Below are positions 17,918 to 26,642 of a stretch of 64,000 nt of DNA, piece by piece. The stretch is from Saccharomonospora sp. NB11 (GTDB lineage: Bacteria > Actinomycetota > Actinomycetes > Mycobacteriales > Pseudonocardiaceae). A program made the position numbers and the translations under genes. Under the pieces are notes generated by a model. The model was not told the origin of the DNA. It made no database searches and saw nothing but the letters and a program-made list of their open reading frames with translations. Within the stretch, counting starts at the first letter, position 1; every line of letters starts with the position of its first letter. The DNA lies in the NCBI RefSeq assembly GCF_015910535.1, contig NZ_JACBJG010000001.1, positions 248,001 through 312,000 on the forward strand. The letters are read 5' to 3'.

Positions 17918-18418
17918 TCAGGCTCCGTCCAGGCCCGAGAGCTGGTCGATGACGTGCGGCACGAGCGCCGACAACGTCGCCATGCCGTCGCGGACCGCGG
18001 CGCGGGAGCCTGCGAGGTTCACCACCAGCGTACTGCCCGAGATTCCGACGAGGCCTCGCGAGATGCCGGCGTCCAGAGCACCCGCGGCCAGACCGGACGA
18101 ACGCAACGCCTCGGCGATGCCGGGGACGGGGCGGTCGAGCACGCCCGCGGTGGCGTCGGGCGTGACGTCGCGCGGGGACACTCCGGTGGCACCGACGGTG
18201 ATCACCAGGTCGACGCCGCCGATCACCGCCGTGTTCAGTGCGTTGCGGATCTCCACGGTGTCGGCGCGCACCACCACGATGCCGTCGACGATGAAGTTGG
18301 CTTCCTCCAGGAGTTCGGTGACGAGCGGTCCCGTGCTGTCTTCCAGTTCGCCCTGCGCCAACCGGTCGTCCACGATCACGACGAGGGCCCGACCCAACCG
18401 CTGTGCATCCCGTTCCAT
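17918..18418 (-). CDS. MoaB/Mog-type molybdopterin-binding protein (MoaB2-like)
   Basis: A 166-residue MoaB/MogA-fold protein with the conserved core VDLVITVGATGVSPRDVTPDA and the closing NLAGSRAAV (usual form NLPGsp). Family members adenylylate molybdopterin or act as scaffold. In mycobacteria moaB2 follows pepD and mprAB as here. ATG 18418 is chosen because a minus-strand -10 hexamer TACGGT (18426-18431) ends 7 nt before it, consistent with a leaderless transcript; longer in-frame starts would read through that promoter. Confidence 0.85.
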   Translation of the reverse strand: MERDAQRLGRALVVIVDDRLAQGELEDSTGPLVTELLEEANFIVDGIVVVRADTVEIRNALNTAVIGGVDLVITVGATGVSPRDVTPDATAGVLDRPVPGIAEALRSSGLAAGALDAGISRGLVGISGSTLVVNLAGSRAAVRDGMATLSALVPHVIDQLSGLDGA

Positions 18419-18637
18419 GACCACTACCGTAGTGCCACTCGCCGACTCAGGGTGATCGGTGCCGCGCGGTCGGCGGACCCACTCCGTGTCGTCCGCCGAC
18501 AGCACCTCGCCCTCGTCCTGGGGTCGCACGACAGCAACGCGGTCGCACGAATGGCCCGCCCGTGTTCGGTGAGCGGAGTCCCCCCGAAGTCCGCGGGCAC
18601 GCTCTCGCCGCCGCGCGCGCCCGCGGCGTTCTCGTCC

Positions 18638-19969
18638 TCAGTTGACGGGGACCGGCTGGCCACCCAACGTGACCTCGACCTTGCTGTCGTCAGCCAGCGT
18701 GAAGGTGACCTTCTCGCCCGGCGCCCTCGTCCGGATGGCGGCGACCAACGTGTTCGCGTCGTCGATGCGACGCTCGCCCATCTTGACGATCACGTCGTTC
18801 GACTTGAGGCCGGCCTTCTCGGCGGGACTACCGGCCTGCACGTCACCGATCCGCGCACCGCCTCGCGGGGCGTCTCCCACCGTTGCCCCGATGAAGGTCT
18901 GCGTCGCCTGCCCGTTCTCGATGATCTCGTCGGCGGTCCGGCGTGCCTGGTCGATCGGGATCGCGAACCCGATGCCCACGTTCCCGCCCTGCGAGGGGCT
19001 GTAGATCGCGGAGTTGATTCCGATGACCTGCCCCTGCATGTTGGCCAACGGGCCACCCGAGTTGCCGGGGTTGATCGCCGCGTCGGTCTGGATGGCGTCC
19101 ATGACCGTGGCCTGGTCACCCTGACCTCCTGCGGTCACCGGCCTGTTCAACGAGCTGACGATGCCCGCCGTCACCGTGCCGGCGAGTTCGTACGGAGAGC
19201 CGACCGCGACCACGGACTCGCCCACTCGGAGATCGTCCGAACGCCCCAACTCGACGGTGGTCAGCCCGTCGGCGTCCGCCCGCACCACGGCGATGTCGGT
19301 CGTGGGGTCTCGGCCGACGATCTCGGCTTCCGCTCGGTCGCCGTTGCGGAACGACACCGTGATGCGGCCGCCCCGAGCCGCAGCCTCCACCACGTGGTTG
19401 TTCGTGAGGATGTAGCCGTCCTCGCTGATGACGAACCCGGAGCCTTCGTTGGCCGAGCCGAGGCCTTGCACCTGGAGCTGGACGACGCTCGGTTCGAGTT
19501 TCGCGGCCACCGCTTCGATGCTTCCCTCGGGCGGATTGCCGGTCTGCTTGGCCGGAAGCGGCTGATCGAGTGCGTTCGGCGCAGGCGGCGCAGCGGCGTT
19601 GTCGGCTGCGAGATATCCGCCCGCCGCTCCGGCTGCACCGCCGACCAGCAACGCGAGCAACGCGACGCCTGCCACGAGCTTGCGCGGCATCACCATCGCG
19701 GTCTGTTGCCGCCGCGTTGGACTGTCGGCCTGTGGATACACGCCGTAGTGCGCCTGTCCGTAGGGGGACGACCCGTAACCCCCGGCTGTGTTCCCGGGTG
19801 GCGGTGTGTGGGGCGGGTACTGGAAGTCGTGCGACGGCCCGCCTGCGTCCGTCGGCCCCGTGGCGGCATCGCGGGGGCCCGACGGGTCGCTGTGTGCCGA
19901 GTCCGGCTGCTCCGGCGTTCCCGGCGCCGGAGTCGGCCTGTCCTGCGCGGAAGGGTCGTTCTCGGTCAT
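18638..19969 (-). CDS. htrA: HtrA/DegP-like serine protease (PepD-like)
   Basis: A 443-residue protein: a cytoplasmic Pro-rich N-terminus (~95 residues), one membrane span (LVAGVALLALLVGGAAGAAGG), a trypsin-like protease domain with the His region NNHVVEAA, Asp in TTDIAVVRAD and Ser in GNSGGPL, then one PDZ domain ending near the C-terminus. It degrades or refolds damaged envelope proteins outside the membrane. ATG 19969 is supported by GGAGAC and a CATTAT hexamer just upstream. In M. tuberculosis pepD is controlled by MprAB; a similar two-component pair lies 1.2 kb upstream on the same strand, separated by a DeoR gene. Confidence 0.92.
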   Translation of the reverse strand: MTENDPSAQDRPTPAPGTPEQPDSAHSDPSGPRDAATGPTDAGGPSHDFQYPPHTPPPGNTAGGYGSSPYGQAHYGVYPQADSPTRRQQTAMVMPRKLVAGVALLALLVGGAAGAAGGYLAADNAAAPPAPNALDQPLPAKQTGNPPEGSIEAVAAKLEPSVVQLQVQGLGSANEGSGFVISEDGYILTNNHVVEAAARGGRITVSFRNGDRAEAEIVGRDPTTDIAVVRADADGLTTVELGRSDDLRVGESVVAVGSPYELAGTVTAGIVSSLNRPVTAGGQGDQATVMDAIQTDAAINPGNSGGPLANMQGQVIGINSAIYSPSQGGNVGIGFAIPIDQARRTADEIIENGQATQTFIGATVGDAPRGGARIGDVQAGSPAEKAGLKSNDVIVKMGERRIDDANTLVAAIRTRAPGEKVTFTLADDSKVEVTLGGQPVPVN

Positions 19970-20274
19970 GTCTCCATAATGGGGCGAACTCCTGAGAGCA
20001 CGCTGAAGACCGGCTGTGTGCTCGGTACGAGTGCACCGACCAGCGGCGCGCTCCACGACCCGGTTCGAGGTGTTGTCGTTGATCCGGACCCCCGTGGTCG
20101 GCTCCGACCCCGCGAGGTACATGAGTTCGTCCCGCGCTCACCGCACCGAGGACAGCTCCAAGTACAACCAGGCCGGGTCTCGGTCCCTGTCCGCCGCCGT
20201 GCGCGGCAGCGGGCGTTCCGTCCCGTCGCGGTGGACAGTCCGACGGCCGTCCGCGGGCTGCCGCACCGCCTTGT
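19970..20274. other. Intergenic region between the DeoR gene and htrA
   Basis: No convincing gene. It holds the htrA promoter (CATTAT at 19976-19981, minus strand, next to the start) and the 3' flank of the DeoR-family gene. Confidence 0.5.
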
Positions 20275-21078
20275 TCAGCGTGAGCCCTCTCGGTGCGGCT
20301 GCGGCACGAGCGTCAACTCGCCCACATGGGCGGAGAGCACGTCGCGCGCCGCGTCGTCCAGTCCCTCGTCACTGATCACCGCGTCGGCCTCGGAAAGCGA
20401 CGCGACCGTCGAGATGCCGGCCACGGACCATCGCGTGTGGTCGGCGAGGACGACGAGGCTCCGGCCGGTCTCCACCAGAGCCCGGTCGGCGTCGCACTCC
20501 GACAGGTTGGCCACGGTGTAACCCGCACGCTCGCTGATCCCGTACACCCCGAGGAAGACGAGGTCCGCGTGCAGGCCGCGCAGACTCTGCACGGCGAGTG
20601 GTCCCACGAGCACGTCGGAACCGCCCCGCACTCCCCCGGTCAGGATCACCACCCGGTCGGGCTGTGCGGACGAGGCGGCGATGTCGGCAACCGTGAGGGA
20701 GTTGGTGACCACGGTCAGGTTCGGCACCGGGTCCAGCACGCGGGCAAGGACGTTCGTGACCGGACCGGACGACAAGGCCACCGCCTGCCCGGGTCTCACC
20801 CGACGTGCCGCCTCGGCCGCGATGGCCTCGTGCCGTGCCCTCGCCTCCACACAGGTCTCGACGGGGGACCCGCCCGACACGCGGGTGGCGCCGCCGTACA
20901 CCTTCTCGACCAGGCCACGGCCCGCCAACACGTCCAAATCCCGCCGGATGGTCATGTCGGACACACCCAGCCTGCTCACGAGGTCACTCACCCGAACCGC
21001 ACCGGTGCGTCGGGTCTCCTCCAGAATGACCGCCTGTCGTTGCCGCGCCAGCACTGTCGACTCCGTTTCCGCGACCAC
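20275..21078 (-). CDS. DeoR-family transcriptional regulator
   Basis: The protein opens with a winged helix (VRVSDLVSRLGVSDMTIRRDLDVLAGRGLVEKVYGGA), the DeoR DNA-binding signature. A sugar-phosphate-sensing DeoR_C domain follows, with SSGPVTNVLARVL, VVTNSLTVAD, VILTGG and the conserved DADRALVETG and LADHTRWSV. Most family members repress carbohydrate genes and respond to phosphosugars, but no sugar gene adjoins it. GTG 21078 gives a typical length (267 residues) with AGAGG just upstream; an in-frame ATG at 21129 would add 17 atypical residues. It interrupts the otherwise mycobacterial-like order of histidine kinase and htrA. Confidence 0.87.
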   Translation of the reverse strand: MVAETESTVLARQRQAVILEETRRTGAVRVSDLVSRLGVSDMTIRRDLDVLAGRGLVEKVYGGATRVSGGSPVETCVEARARHEAIAAEAARRVRPGQAVALSSGPVTNVLARVLDPVPNLTVVTNSLTVADIAASSAQPDRVVILTGGVRGGSDVLVGPLAVQSLRGLHADLVFLGVYGISERAGYTVANLSECDADRALVETGRSLVVLADHTRWSVAGISTVASLSEADAVISDEGLDDAARDVLSAHVGELTLVPQPHREGSR

Positions 21079-21178
21079 GCCTCTATCAGAAAAGCGTACG
21101 CGAACAACCGCACTCTCGGTGATGATCACCCATACGGGGAGTGACGAGAACCCGAGCGGGGCACAGCCTTCGACGGCG

Positions 21179-22564
21179 TCAGCCCGTGATACCGGGAAGC
21201 CTCAGTGCCATGAGCGCGCCGCCGTCCGGCTTGTTCGACGCGTACACGGTGCCTCCGTGCCGCTCGGCCGCCTGCTTGACGATCGCCAGACCGAGTCCGG
21301 AGCCCGGCAACGTGCGGGCCTCGTTGGCGCGGTAGAAGCGGTCGAACACGTGCGGAAGGTCCTCTGCCGCGATACCCGGCCCCGAGTCGGACACCTCGAT
21401 CACCGCCGTGCCGTCGCCGAGGGGCCGCAGTGCCACGTGGACCACCGAGTCCGGTGGCGAGAACTTCACGGCGTTGTCGAGCAGGTTCAGGACCGCACGT
21501 TCGAGTCCGTGGGAATCCCCGATCAGCACCCACGGTCGCAGGTCCGTCCGGAACTCGATGGTGCCGGCTCGGCGTCGAGCCCGGTCGAGTGCGCGCTCGA
21601 CCACCTCGACGAGATCGACGCGCTCCGTCGTCTCCGTGGCGCTGTCCTCGCGCGAGAGTTCGGTGAGGTCGCCGATGAGCTGGGTGACCTCGTCGAGCTG
21701 TGCCCGGATGTCCGCCTCGATGTCGGCGCGATCCCGAGCGGACAACGTCGGAGCGCCCTCCCGGCTCGCCGCCAGCAGAAGCTCGAAGTTCGTGCGCAGC
21801 GAAGTCAGCGGCGTTCGCAGCTCGTGGCCCGCGTCGGCAACGAGTCGGCGCTGACGGTCTCTCGACTCGGCAACCGCGGCCAACATCGTGTTGAAGCTCT
21901 GGGTCATCCGGGCGAGTTCGTCGTCACCGCTCACGGGAATCGGCCGCAGATCCATGGTGCGCGTGACCCGCTCCGTCGCGGAGGTCAGGCGCTCCACAGG
22001 TCTCAGACCTGCGCGAGCCACGGCCGTACCCGCAGCAGCGGCCACCAGGATTCCCGCGCCGCCGAAGAACAGCAGCACCAGAGCCAGTTCACCGAGTGTT
22101 CGTTTCGTCGGTGCGAGCGACTGCGCAAGCACCAACGCCACGCCGTTGCCCGCAGGCAGTGCCACGACCCGCATGTCGGTCTTCTCGTCGGTCCGCAGCG
22201 AGGACTCGCTGGAGCCGTCGGCGACGGCGAGTTCGCTGCGGCCCCACGGTGGCGGTGTCCCCGCGCGTGGATAGACGAGCCCGCCCTGCGCCGTGAGGAG
22301 CCCGATGTGGACGTCACTGCTCGCCAGAAACGCACCCGGCACGGACTGCAGCCGATTCTCGACCGACGGGCTCCGCACAGCCGCCTGGGCGCGGTTCACG
22401 AGGTTCTCGTCGAACTCGGCGTAGAGGTTGCGATGCACGGTGACGTAGGCGCCCAGGGACACCAACGCCACCGTGCAGCCCACGCAGACGGCGGCGAGCA
22501 ATGACACGCGCGCCCGCAATGAGAAGCGCCTGCGTCGTGGAGGTGCGTCCGGAGCCGTCGTCAC
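21179..22564 (-). CDS. mprB: Sensor histidine kinase, MprB-like
   Basis: This 461-residue protein has two membrane spans (residues ~20-42 and ~160-182) around a ~115-residue extracytoplasmic sensor, then HAMP. The dimerisation box has the phospho-acceptor His ([13 protein letters not shown]), and the HATPase domain shows N (LLDNAVKF), G1 (SDSGPGIA), F (FDRFYRA) and G2 (GSGLGLAIV). Its ATG overlaps the regulator's TGA (ATGA), so the pair is translationally coupled. Naming as mprB rests on similarity and on htrA/moaB2 nearby; MprAB senses envelope stress and controls pepD in mycobacteria. Confidence 0.85.
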   Translation of the reverse strand: MTTAPDAPPRRRRFSLRARVSLLAAVCVGCTVALVSLGAYVTVHRNLYAEFDENLVNRAQAAVRSPSVENRLQSVPGAFLASSDVHIGLLTAQGGLVYPRAGTPPPWGRSELAVADGSSESSLRTDEKTDMRVVALPAGNGVALVLAQSLAPTKRTLGELALVLLFFGGAGILVAAAAGTAVARAGLRPVERLTSATERVTRTMDLRPIPVSGDDELARMTQSFNTMLAAVAESRDRQRRLVADAGHELRTPLTSLRTNFELLLAASREGAPTLSARDRADIEADIRAQLDEVTQLIGDLTELSREDSATETTERVDLVEVVERALDRARRRAGTIEFRTDLRPWVLIGDSHGLERAVLNLLDNAVKFSPPDSVVHVALRPLGDGTAVIEVSDSGPGIAAEDLPHVFDRFYRANEARTLPGSGLGLAIVKQAAERHGGTVYASNKPDGGALMALRLPGITG

Positions 22565-23250
22565 GGCGGTGTCTCCCGCAGCACGTAACCGACACCGCGC
22601 ACCGTGTGGATCAGTCGCGGCTCCCCGCCCGCCTCGGTCTTCCGTCGCAGATAGCCGACGTAGACCTCAAGCGCATTACCGGACGTGGGGAAGTCGTAAC
22701 CCCAAACCTCTTCGAGGATGCGGCTGCGAGCCAGCACGTGTTTCGGCCGCGACATGAAGAGTTCGAGCAGCGAGAACTCGGTTCGGGTGAGGCTGATCGG
22801 CCGCCCTCCGCGCGACACCTCCCGCGTGTTCGGGTTCAACGTGAGGTCGGCGAACGTGAGCACGTCATCGTCGCCTCCGGTCCCGCCCTGGCCCGCCCGA
22901 CGCAGCAACGCCCGCAACCGCGCCAGCAGTTCCTCCAACGCGAACGGCTTCGGCAGGTAGTCGTCGGCCCCGGCGTCGAGTCCGGCCACCCGGTCGGAAA
23001 CCGCGTCCCGCGCCGTCAACACGAGAATCGGCAGGTCGTCACCGACTCCCCGGAGCCGACGCGCGACTTCGAGGCCGTCGAGACGCGGCATCATGACGTC
23101 GAGCACCATGGCGTCGGGACGATCGGTGGCCACCTTCTCCAGTGCCTGGGCTCCGTCGCCGGCGAGCTCCACCTGGTAGCCGTTGAACTCCAGCGAACGC
23201 CGCAGCGACTCCCGGACAGCCCGGTCGTCGTCCACAACGAGAATGCGCAT
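22561..23250 (-). CDS. mprA: OmpR/PhoB-type response regulator, MprA-like
   Basis: A 229-residue regulator with a receiver domain (DDD pocket VVDDDRA, phospho-Asp in [10 protein letters not shown], Thr in LTARD, Lys in KPF) and a C-terminal winged helix ([31 protein letters not shown]). The ATG at 23250 begins the canonical MRILVVDDD; 21 extra residues from an upstream start look unlike the family. It is coupled to the kinase by a 4-bp overlap and probably activates envelope-stress genes such as htrA (inference from the mycobacterial counterpart). Confidence 0.9.
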   Translation of the reverse strand: MRILVVDDDRAVRESLRRSLEFNGYQVELAGDGAQALEKVATDRPDAMVLDVMMPRLDGLEVARRLRGVGDDLPILVLTARDAVSDRVAGLDAGADDYLPKPFALEELLARLRALLRRAGQGGTGGDDDVLTFADLTLNPNTREVSRGGRPISLTRTEFSLLELFMSRPKHVLARSRILEEVWGYDFPTSGNALEVYVGYLRRKTEAGGEPRLIHTVRGVGYVLRETPP

Positions 23251-23296
23251 GGGTCCAGTCTGGCCCCGACGGCTGAGAAGCTCCTTAACGACGTCC

Positions 23297-23947
23297 TCAG
23301 TCCACGAGACCACCGCGGTAGGCCAGGAGCGCCGCCTGCACCCGGTTCGCCGCGCCGATCTTGGACAGCACCGCGGACACGTAGCCCTTCACGGTCGCCT
23401 CCGACAGATGCAGCCGACTCCCGATCTCGGCGTTCGACAAACCCTGCCCGATCAGTGTCACCACCTCGCGTTCCCGCTCGGACAACGACGCGATCAGCTC
23501 ACGCGCCGGTGCTGACGCACGCTGCCCGTCGCGATGCGCGTTGACCATGCGCGCCGCCACGCCGGGATCGAGCACCGCACCGCCACGAGCGAGGTCGCGG
23601 ATGGCGCGCACGAGCATGGCGGGCTCGATGTCCTTCAGCAGGAAGCCGTTGGCCCCGAAGCGGAGCGCGAGGCTCACGTACTCGTCGATGTCGAAGGTCG
23701 TCAACATGGCGACGACCGGAGGGTTCGGCAAGGTCTGGATGGCCCGCAGGGCACGGATGCCGTCGTCAGGAGTACGCATCCGGATGTCGAGCAACGCGAC
23801 GTCCGGGTGGAACCGCCGCACCGCCTCGACCGCCGTTCTGCCGTCAGCAGCCTCGCCCGCCACCTCGATGTCTGAAGCAGGCGCCACCATCGCGCGCAGC
23901 CCCGACCGGACCAGCTCCTCGTCGTCGGCGAACATCACCTTGATCAA
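23297..23947 (-). CDS. NarL/FixJ-type response regulator (no adjacent kinase)
   Basis: A 216-residue regulator: receiver domain ([16 protein letters not shown], phospho-Asp in LLDIRMR, Lys in LLKD) followed by a LuxR-type HTH ([43 protein letters not shown]). The start is TTG 23947, with GGAGG upstream; ATG four codons later is the alternative. Regulators of this class are usually encoded directly after their histidine kinase. Here the upstream side is a short spacer and then tRNA-Arg with an integrated element, and no kinase is present, so it is an orphan in this window. Confidence 0.88.
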   Translation of the reverse strand: MIKVMFADDEELVRSGLRAMVAPASDIEVAGEAADGRTAVEAVRRFHPDVALLDIRMRTPDDGIRALRAIQTLPNPPVVAMLTTFDIDEYVSLALRFGANGFLLKDIEPAMLVRAIRDLARGGAVLDPGVAARMVNAHRDGQRASAPARELIASLSEREREVVTLIGQGLSNAEIGSRLHLSEATVKGYVSAVLSKIGAANRVQAALLAYRGGLVD

Positions 23948-24111
23948 CAGCGCCTCCGGCAGCCGACGGAGCGCGTCACGCGCCCAGTCACAATGCGGTT
24001 ACTGATAAGTAGTGGAGGTATTACAGTGAGCGGCCCGCGTTCCGTCAAGGTCCCACTCACAGCGTGGACCGACGGAGGCGCTAAGGTATGCGTAGAGTCG
24101 AGAACTCACAA

Positions 24112-24184
24112 GCCCTCGTAGCTCAGGGGATAGAGCACCGCTCTCCTAAAGCGGGTGTCGGAGGTTCGAATCCTCCCGGGGGCG
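24112..24184 (+). tRNA. tRNA-Arg (anticodon CCT), integration target
   Basis: A 73-nt cloverleaf: acceptor GCCCTCG/CGGGGGC with one T:G pair, D arm GCTC/GAGC, anticodon stem CCGCT/AGCGG with loop CTCCTAA (anticodon CCT at 24145-24147), T arm GGAGG-TTCGAAT-CCTCC, discriminator G, no encoded CCA. It reads AGG codons. A -10-like TAAGGT lies at 24082-24087. Its 3' part, from the last anticodon base onward, is exactly repeated at 26783-26822. Confidence 0.96.
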
Positions 24185-24186
24185 CA
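24147..24186 (+). repeat. Attachment core attL, left copy of 40-bp direct repeat
   Basis: These 40 bases, from the third anticodon base through two bases past the discriminator, are identical to 26783-26822. The base before the repeat differs between copies (C at 24146, A at 26782), so the match is bounded. Crossover inside the anticodon loop is typical of tyrosine integrases that use tRNA genes. Confidence 0.92.
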
Positions 24187-24189
24187 AAC

Positions 24190-24214
24190 CCCCTGGTCAC
24201 GAGCCGACCAGGGG
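24190..24214 (+). terminator. Terminator-like hairpin after tRNA-Arg
   Basis: CCCCTGGTC, a 7-nt loop and GACCAGGGG form a 9-bp perfect stem six bases past the tRNA end. No T run follows. It lies inside the element, so the element supplies the tRNA with a new 3' flank. Confidence 0.6.
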
Positions 24215-24237
24215 AGCTACGCCGAACCTCCCCACGT

Positions 24238-25110
24238 TTAACCCTCGATATTCGCGGGTCCGGTCCGTGGCCGCTCAGCGAGAGCCAGCCCCGCATCCTC
24301 GCCGACGACACCACGCTCCATGTAGTCCTCTTGCGTCGTGCTGATGCGTTCATGACCGAGGTAGTCGGCGATCTCCCGAGCCGTGAGCCCGGCGTCGTCG
24401 AGCACACCCGCGACGTAGTGACGGAAGTCGTGCGGATGCAGGCCCTCGAACGCCGTCCCGGCGACGACCTGGCGGATGCGCGCCCGCGTGTTGTCCGGGT
24501 CTCGCAAGGTCCCCGTCGCGGAGGGGAACACCCACGGTGACTCCGTCTCAGCGTGCCGTCGCTTCAGGATGTCCATGACCCACGCCGGCGGGCGGATGGT
24601 GCGCATCCCCGCGCGGCTCTTGGTGTGGTCCTGCACGAACAGGCCCCTGCCGGTGACGCGGATGACCGTGCCGTGGAACCGGATGGTGCCGGCGTCGAAG
24701 TCGACCGAGCTGTCCCAGTTCAGCGCGAGCAGCTCCCCGATCCGGCAGCCAAGCCCCGAGAGCACATCCACCATGTCGACCAGATCCCAGCGTGCAGCCT
24801 TCTCCGAGGCATGGAAGAGCGCCAAGACAGCACCAATGGTGCGCGCGTTGACCAGGCGTTCCTTCTTGCGCTTCTTCTTGCCAAGGCCTTCGATCTCGCG
24901 AACCGGGTTCTTGTCGAGCGCGTCGTGTCGCACCGCCAGGCCGAAGATGCCAGACAGCACCACCTTGGCGTGCGAAGCCGCCCCGCGGCCCACCTGGTCG
25001 CGAATCTCGGTGATGACCCGGTTGACCGTCGAGACCCGAACATCCTGGATACGCAAAGCACCCACACGTGAAGCCAGGTAGCGACGCCAGGTGTCCACCA
25101 GCGCGATCAT
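24238..25110 (-). pseudogene. Tyrosine recombinase/integrase, 5'-truncated
   Basis: The catalytic domain is complete: Arg I in GLGCRIGELL, Lys in TKSRAG, HxxR as HDFRH, the late His in LGHERIS and the Tyr nucleophile in TTQEDYM. The core-binding domain survives from about TWRRYLASRVG onward. The N-terminal arm-binding region, roughly the first 80-100 residues of a phage-type integrase, is missing. Codons upstream of about 25110 belong to an oppositely oriented epimerase fragment, although the frame stays open to 25158. It ends 54 bp from the tRNA, the usual place for an integrase. I expect it to be unable to bind arm sites and therefore inactive for normal excision. Confidence 0.85.
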
Positions 25111-25477
25111 CCCCCGAGTACTGATCAGCGCACGCAACGGTGAAGCCGTACCGGTCAACGGCGCAGGCGACAGTGTTCGCGACTACCTACATGTCCAGGA
25201 CGCCGCAGACGCCGTCATCGCCACTCTCAACACGCCCCGAACCTTCGGCCGATTCAACGTCGGCAGCGGACAGGGAGCGAGCGTCAGCGACATCATCACC
25301 ACCGCGGAGAAGGTGACCAGGCGACCAATCGCCATCGAACGCAAGCCAGCCGTCGACGAGGTCAAGCACATCGTCCCGGACACCACCCGCATCCGCCAAG
25401 AACTCGACTGGCAGCCACAACACTCGGCACTCGCCGACATCATCACCGACGCCTGGCACGCATTCGAAGCCGCATGA
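25091..25477 (+). pseudogene. NAD-dependent sugar-nucleotide epimerase (GalE-like), C-terminal fragment
   Basis: About 125 residues match the end of extended SDR epimerases of the GalE/RmlB type: IIPRVLISARNGEAVPV, the signature VRDYLHVQDAADAVI, then FNVGSGQGASVSDIITTAEKV and a C-terminal substrate part. The NAD-binding Rossmann half with GxxGxxG and the YxxxK active site is absent, so it cannot be an enzyme. Homology begins at about 25106, exactly where the integrase homology on the other strand ends, so both genes were cut at one junction. Confidence 0.85.
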
Positions 25478-25508
25478 GCCTTCTGGAGCCCACCACTGCG
25501 CGTGTGTT

Positions 25509-25548
25509 CAAACTTTCTTCTCTTGTTCCAAACTTTCTTCTCTTGTTC
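25509..25548 (+). repeat. Perfect tandem duplication of a 20-bp unit
   Basis: CAAACTTTCTTCTCTTGTTC occurs twice back to back (25509-25528 and 25529-25548). The unit is pyrimidine-rich and far lower in GC than its surroundings. It directly precedes a GC-rich hairpin. Confidence 0.9.
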
Positions 25549-25551
25549 AAG

Positions 25552-25572
25552 GGCGGCCCCGCCGGGGCCGCC
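25552..25572. other. GC-rich hairpin downstream of epimerase fragment
   Basis: GGCGGCCCC-GCC-GGGGCCGCC is a perfect 9-bp stem. No T run follows on either strand. A purine-rich stretch (AGAAGGAAGAAGAG) follows it, partly complementary to the pyrimidine-rich tandem repeat before it, so a longer cruciform is possible. Confidence 0.6.
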
Positions 25573-26212
25573 AGAAGGAAGAAGAGATGCCCTCGCCGGG
25601 CGGGCAGGTCTCCGGGATGGCCGGGACCATCACGCACGTTGCGGTTCGGTGGTGGTCCGGTAGGTGTTCCATCCCGTCCGACCTCCCAGAGGGCTATCAC
25701 GCCGCGTCAAGGGGGCAAGCCTGGCAACGTCAGCCGCCGGTCAACGAGGAAGGTTGCCCCCTTGACACAGCGTGATCGGGCTACGCCAGGTCAGACGGGA
25801 TGGAACACCAAGCCACCCGCGTGCGTGGCGCTCCCGGTACAACTCCGGTACAGGCGGCAGCGACGACCAACGCGAAACGACGGCAACCGACGAGCACCAA
25901 CACGCAGGTCAGAGGCCTTCACCGCGACATCACCCCAGGCCGGACGCAGTTCACCAACAACCGCTGGTGCTGAGTCCACCCATCAGCACCAGCACGGGGC
26001 ACATTGGGGGCACATGGGAGGCACTAGTGACCGAAACCAACGACAACTGACCACCACCAGGCGACACATTGGGGCGCAGGTCAGCAGCCAGGAAGCAGGC
26101 AGAGGGCATGGCCGAAGCGCCCTCCTAAGGCGGTGCTTCGTGATCCTGGGGGCGGTCAAGTGATACCTATCTCTGCCACCTGTATGCGGCGCAGGACGTC
26201 ACTCGGTGGCGC
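25573..26212. other. Gene-free part of the element
   Basis: No frame here shows recognisable protein content. The only structure I see is the imperfect 56-bp inverted repeat at 25663-25809, annotated separately. Confidence 0.5.
25663..25809. repeat. Imperfect 56-bp inverted repeat with 35-bp spacer
   Basis: The left arm (25663-25718) and the reverse complement of the right arm (25754-25809) agree at 46 of 56 positions. Outer ends (GACGGGATGGAACACC) and inner ends (TTGCCCCCTTGAC) are perfectly conserved, and the mismatches cluster in the middle. The inner motif includes TTGAC, which could act as a -35 box firing outward in both directions. Confidence 0.85.
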
Positions 26213-26218
26213 TAGCGT
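26213..26218 (+). promoter_or_regulatory. -10 hexamer of the element's cargo gene
   Basis: TAGCGT ends 7 nt before the GTG at 26226, the same leaderless layout seen at many chromosomal genes in this window. Confidence 0.55.
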
Positions 26219-26225
26219 GGGCCAT

Positions 26226-26642
26226 GTGCGAATACCAGAGTGGCAGCCGGTACTCAGAGTCAACGAGTATGGCCTGATGCTCGGCGTGGATGCTGATGGA
26301 GCATGGTCGGTCGGACACGATGAGTCGGACGCCAGGGCCGCTAGCGACGCGCTTATCGCCCTGTTGCCTCTCCTGGAACAGCCGTACACCAACGTGCAAC
26401 ACGCGGCAGCGCCACACGTTGCCACCGCCGGCCTGCCCCCATGGAGTCAACTGCTACGTCTTGCTCTCACGTGGACCTCCGATCACTGGCCAACCTGTGC
26501 GCTCACATGGATCGAAGACGGCTGTCCAGCACGCGAAGTGCTGGACACGCTCGCGTGGCTGAAAGATTCACGCGAGCGCGCCCAGCCCTTGCGACACCGA
26601 GCGTTGCGCCTCTGGAAAGCTGAACGCGAACGCACTCCTTGA
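26226..26642 (+). CDS. Cargo protein of the tRNA-Arg element, unknown function
   Basis: A 138-residue, mostly alpha-helical soluble protein. It opens VRIPEWQPVLRVNEYGLMLGVDADGAWSVG and has a Trp-rich middle (LPPWSQLLRLALTWTSDHWPT) and a basic C-terminus (RALRLWKAERERTP). No signal peptide, membrane span, zinc site or known catalytic motif is visible. The GTG start is fixed by the TAGCGT hexamer 7 nt upstream; an in-frame ATG at 26133 would read through the promoter. It is the only intact gene inside the attL/attR interval, so it may be maintained for a host benefit (inference). I do not recognise the family. Confidence 0.65.
   Translation: MRIPEWQPVLRVNEYGLMLGVDADGAWSVGHDESDARAASDALIALLPLLEQPYTNVQHAAAPHVATAGLPPWSQLLRLALTWTSDHWPTCALTWIEDGCPAREVLDTLAWLKDSRERAQPLRHRALRLWKAERERTP

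Noticed and set aside
24238-25158. Intact integrase gene
   Set aside because: Catalytic residues are all present, but the N-terminal domain is missing and the first codons belong to the opposite-strand epimerase remnant.
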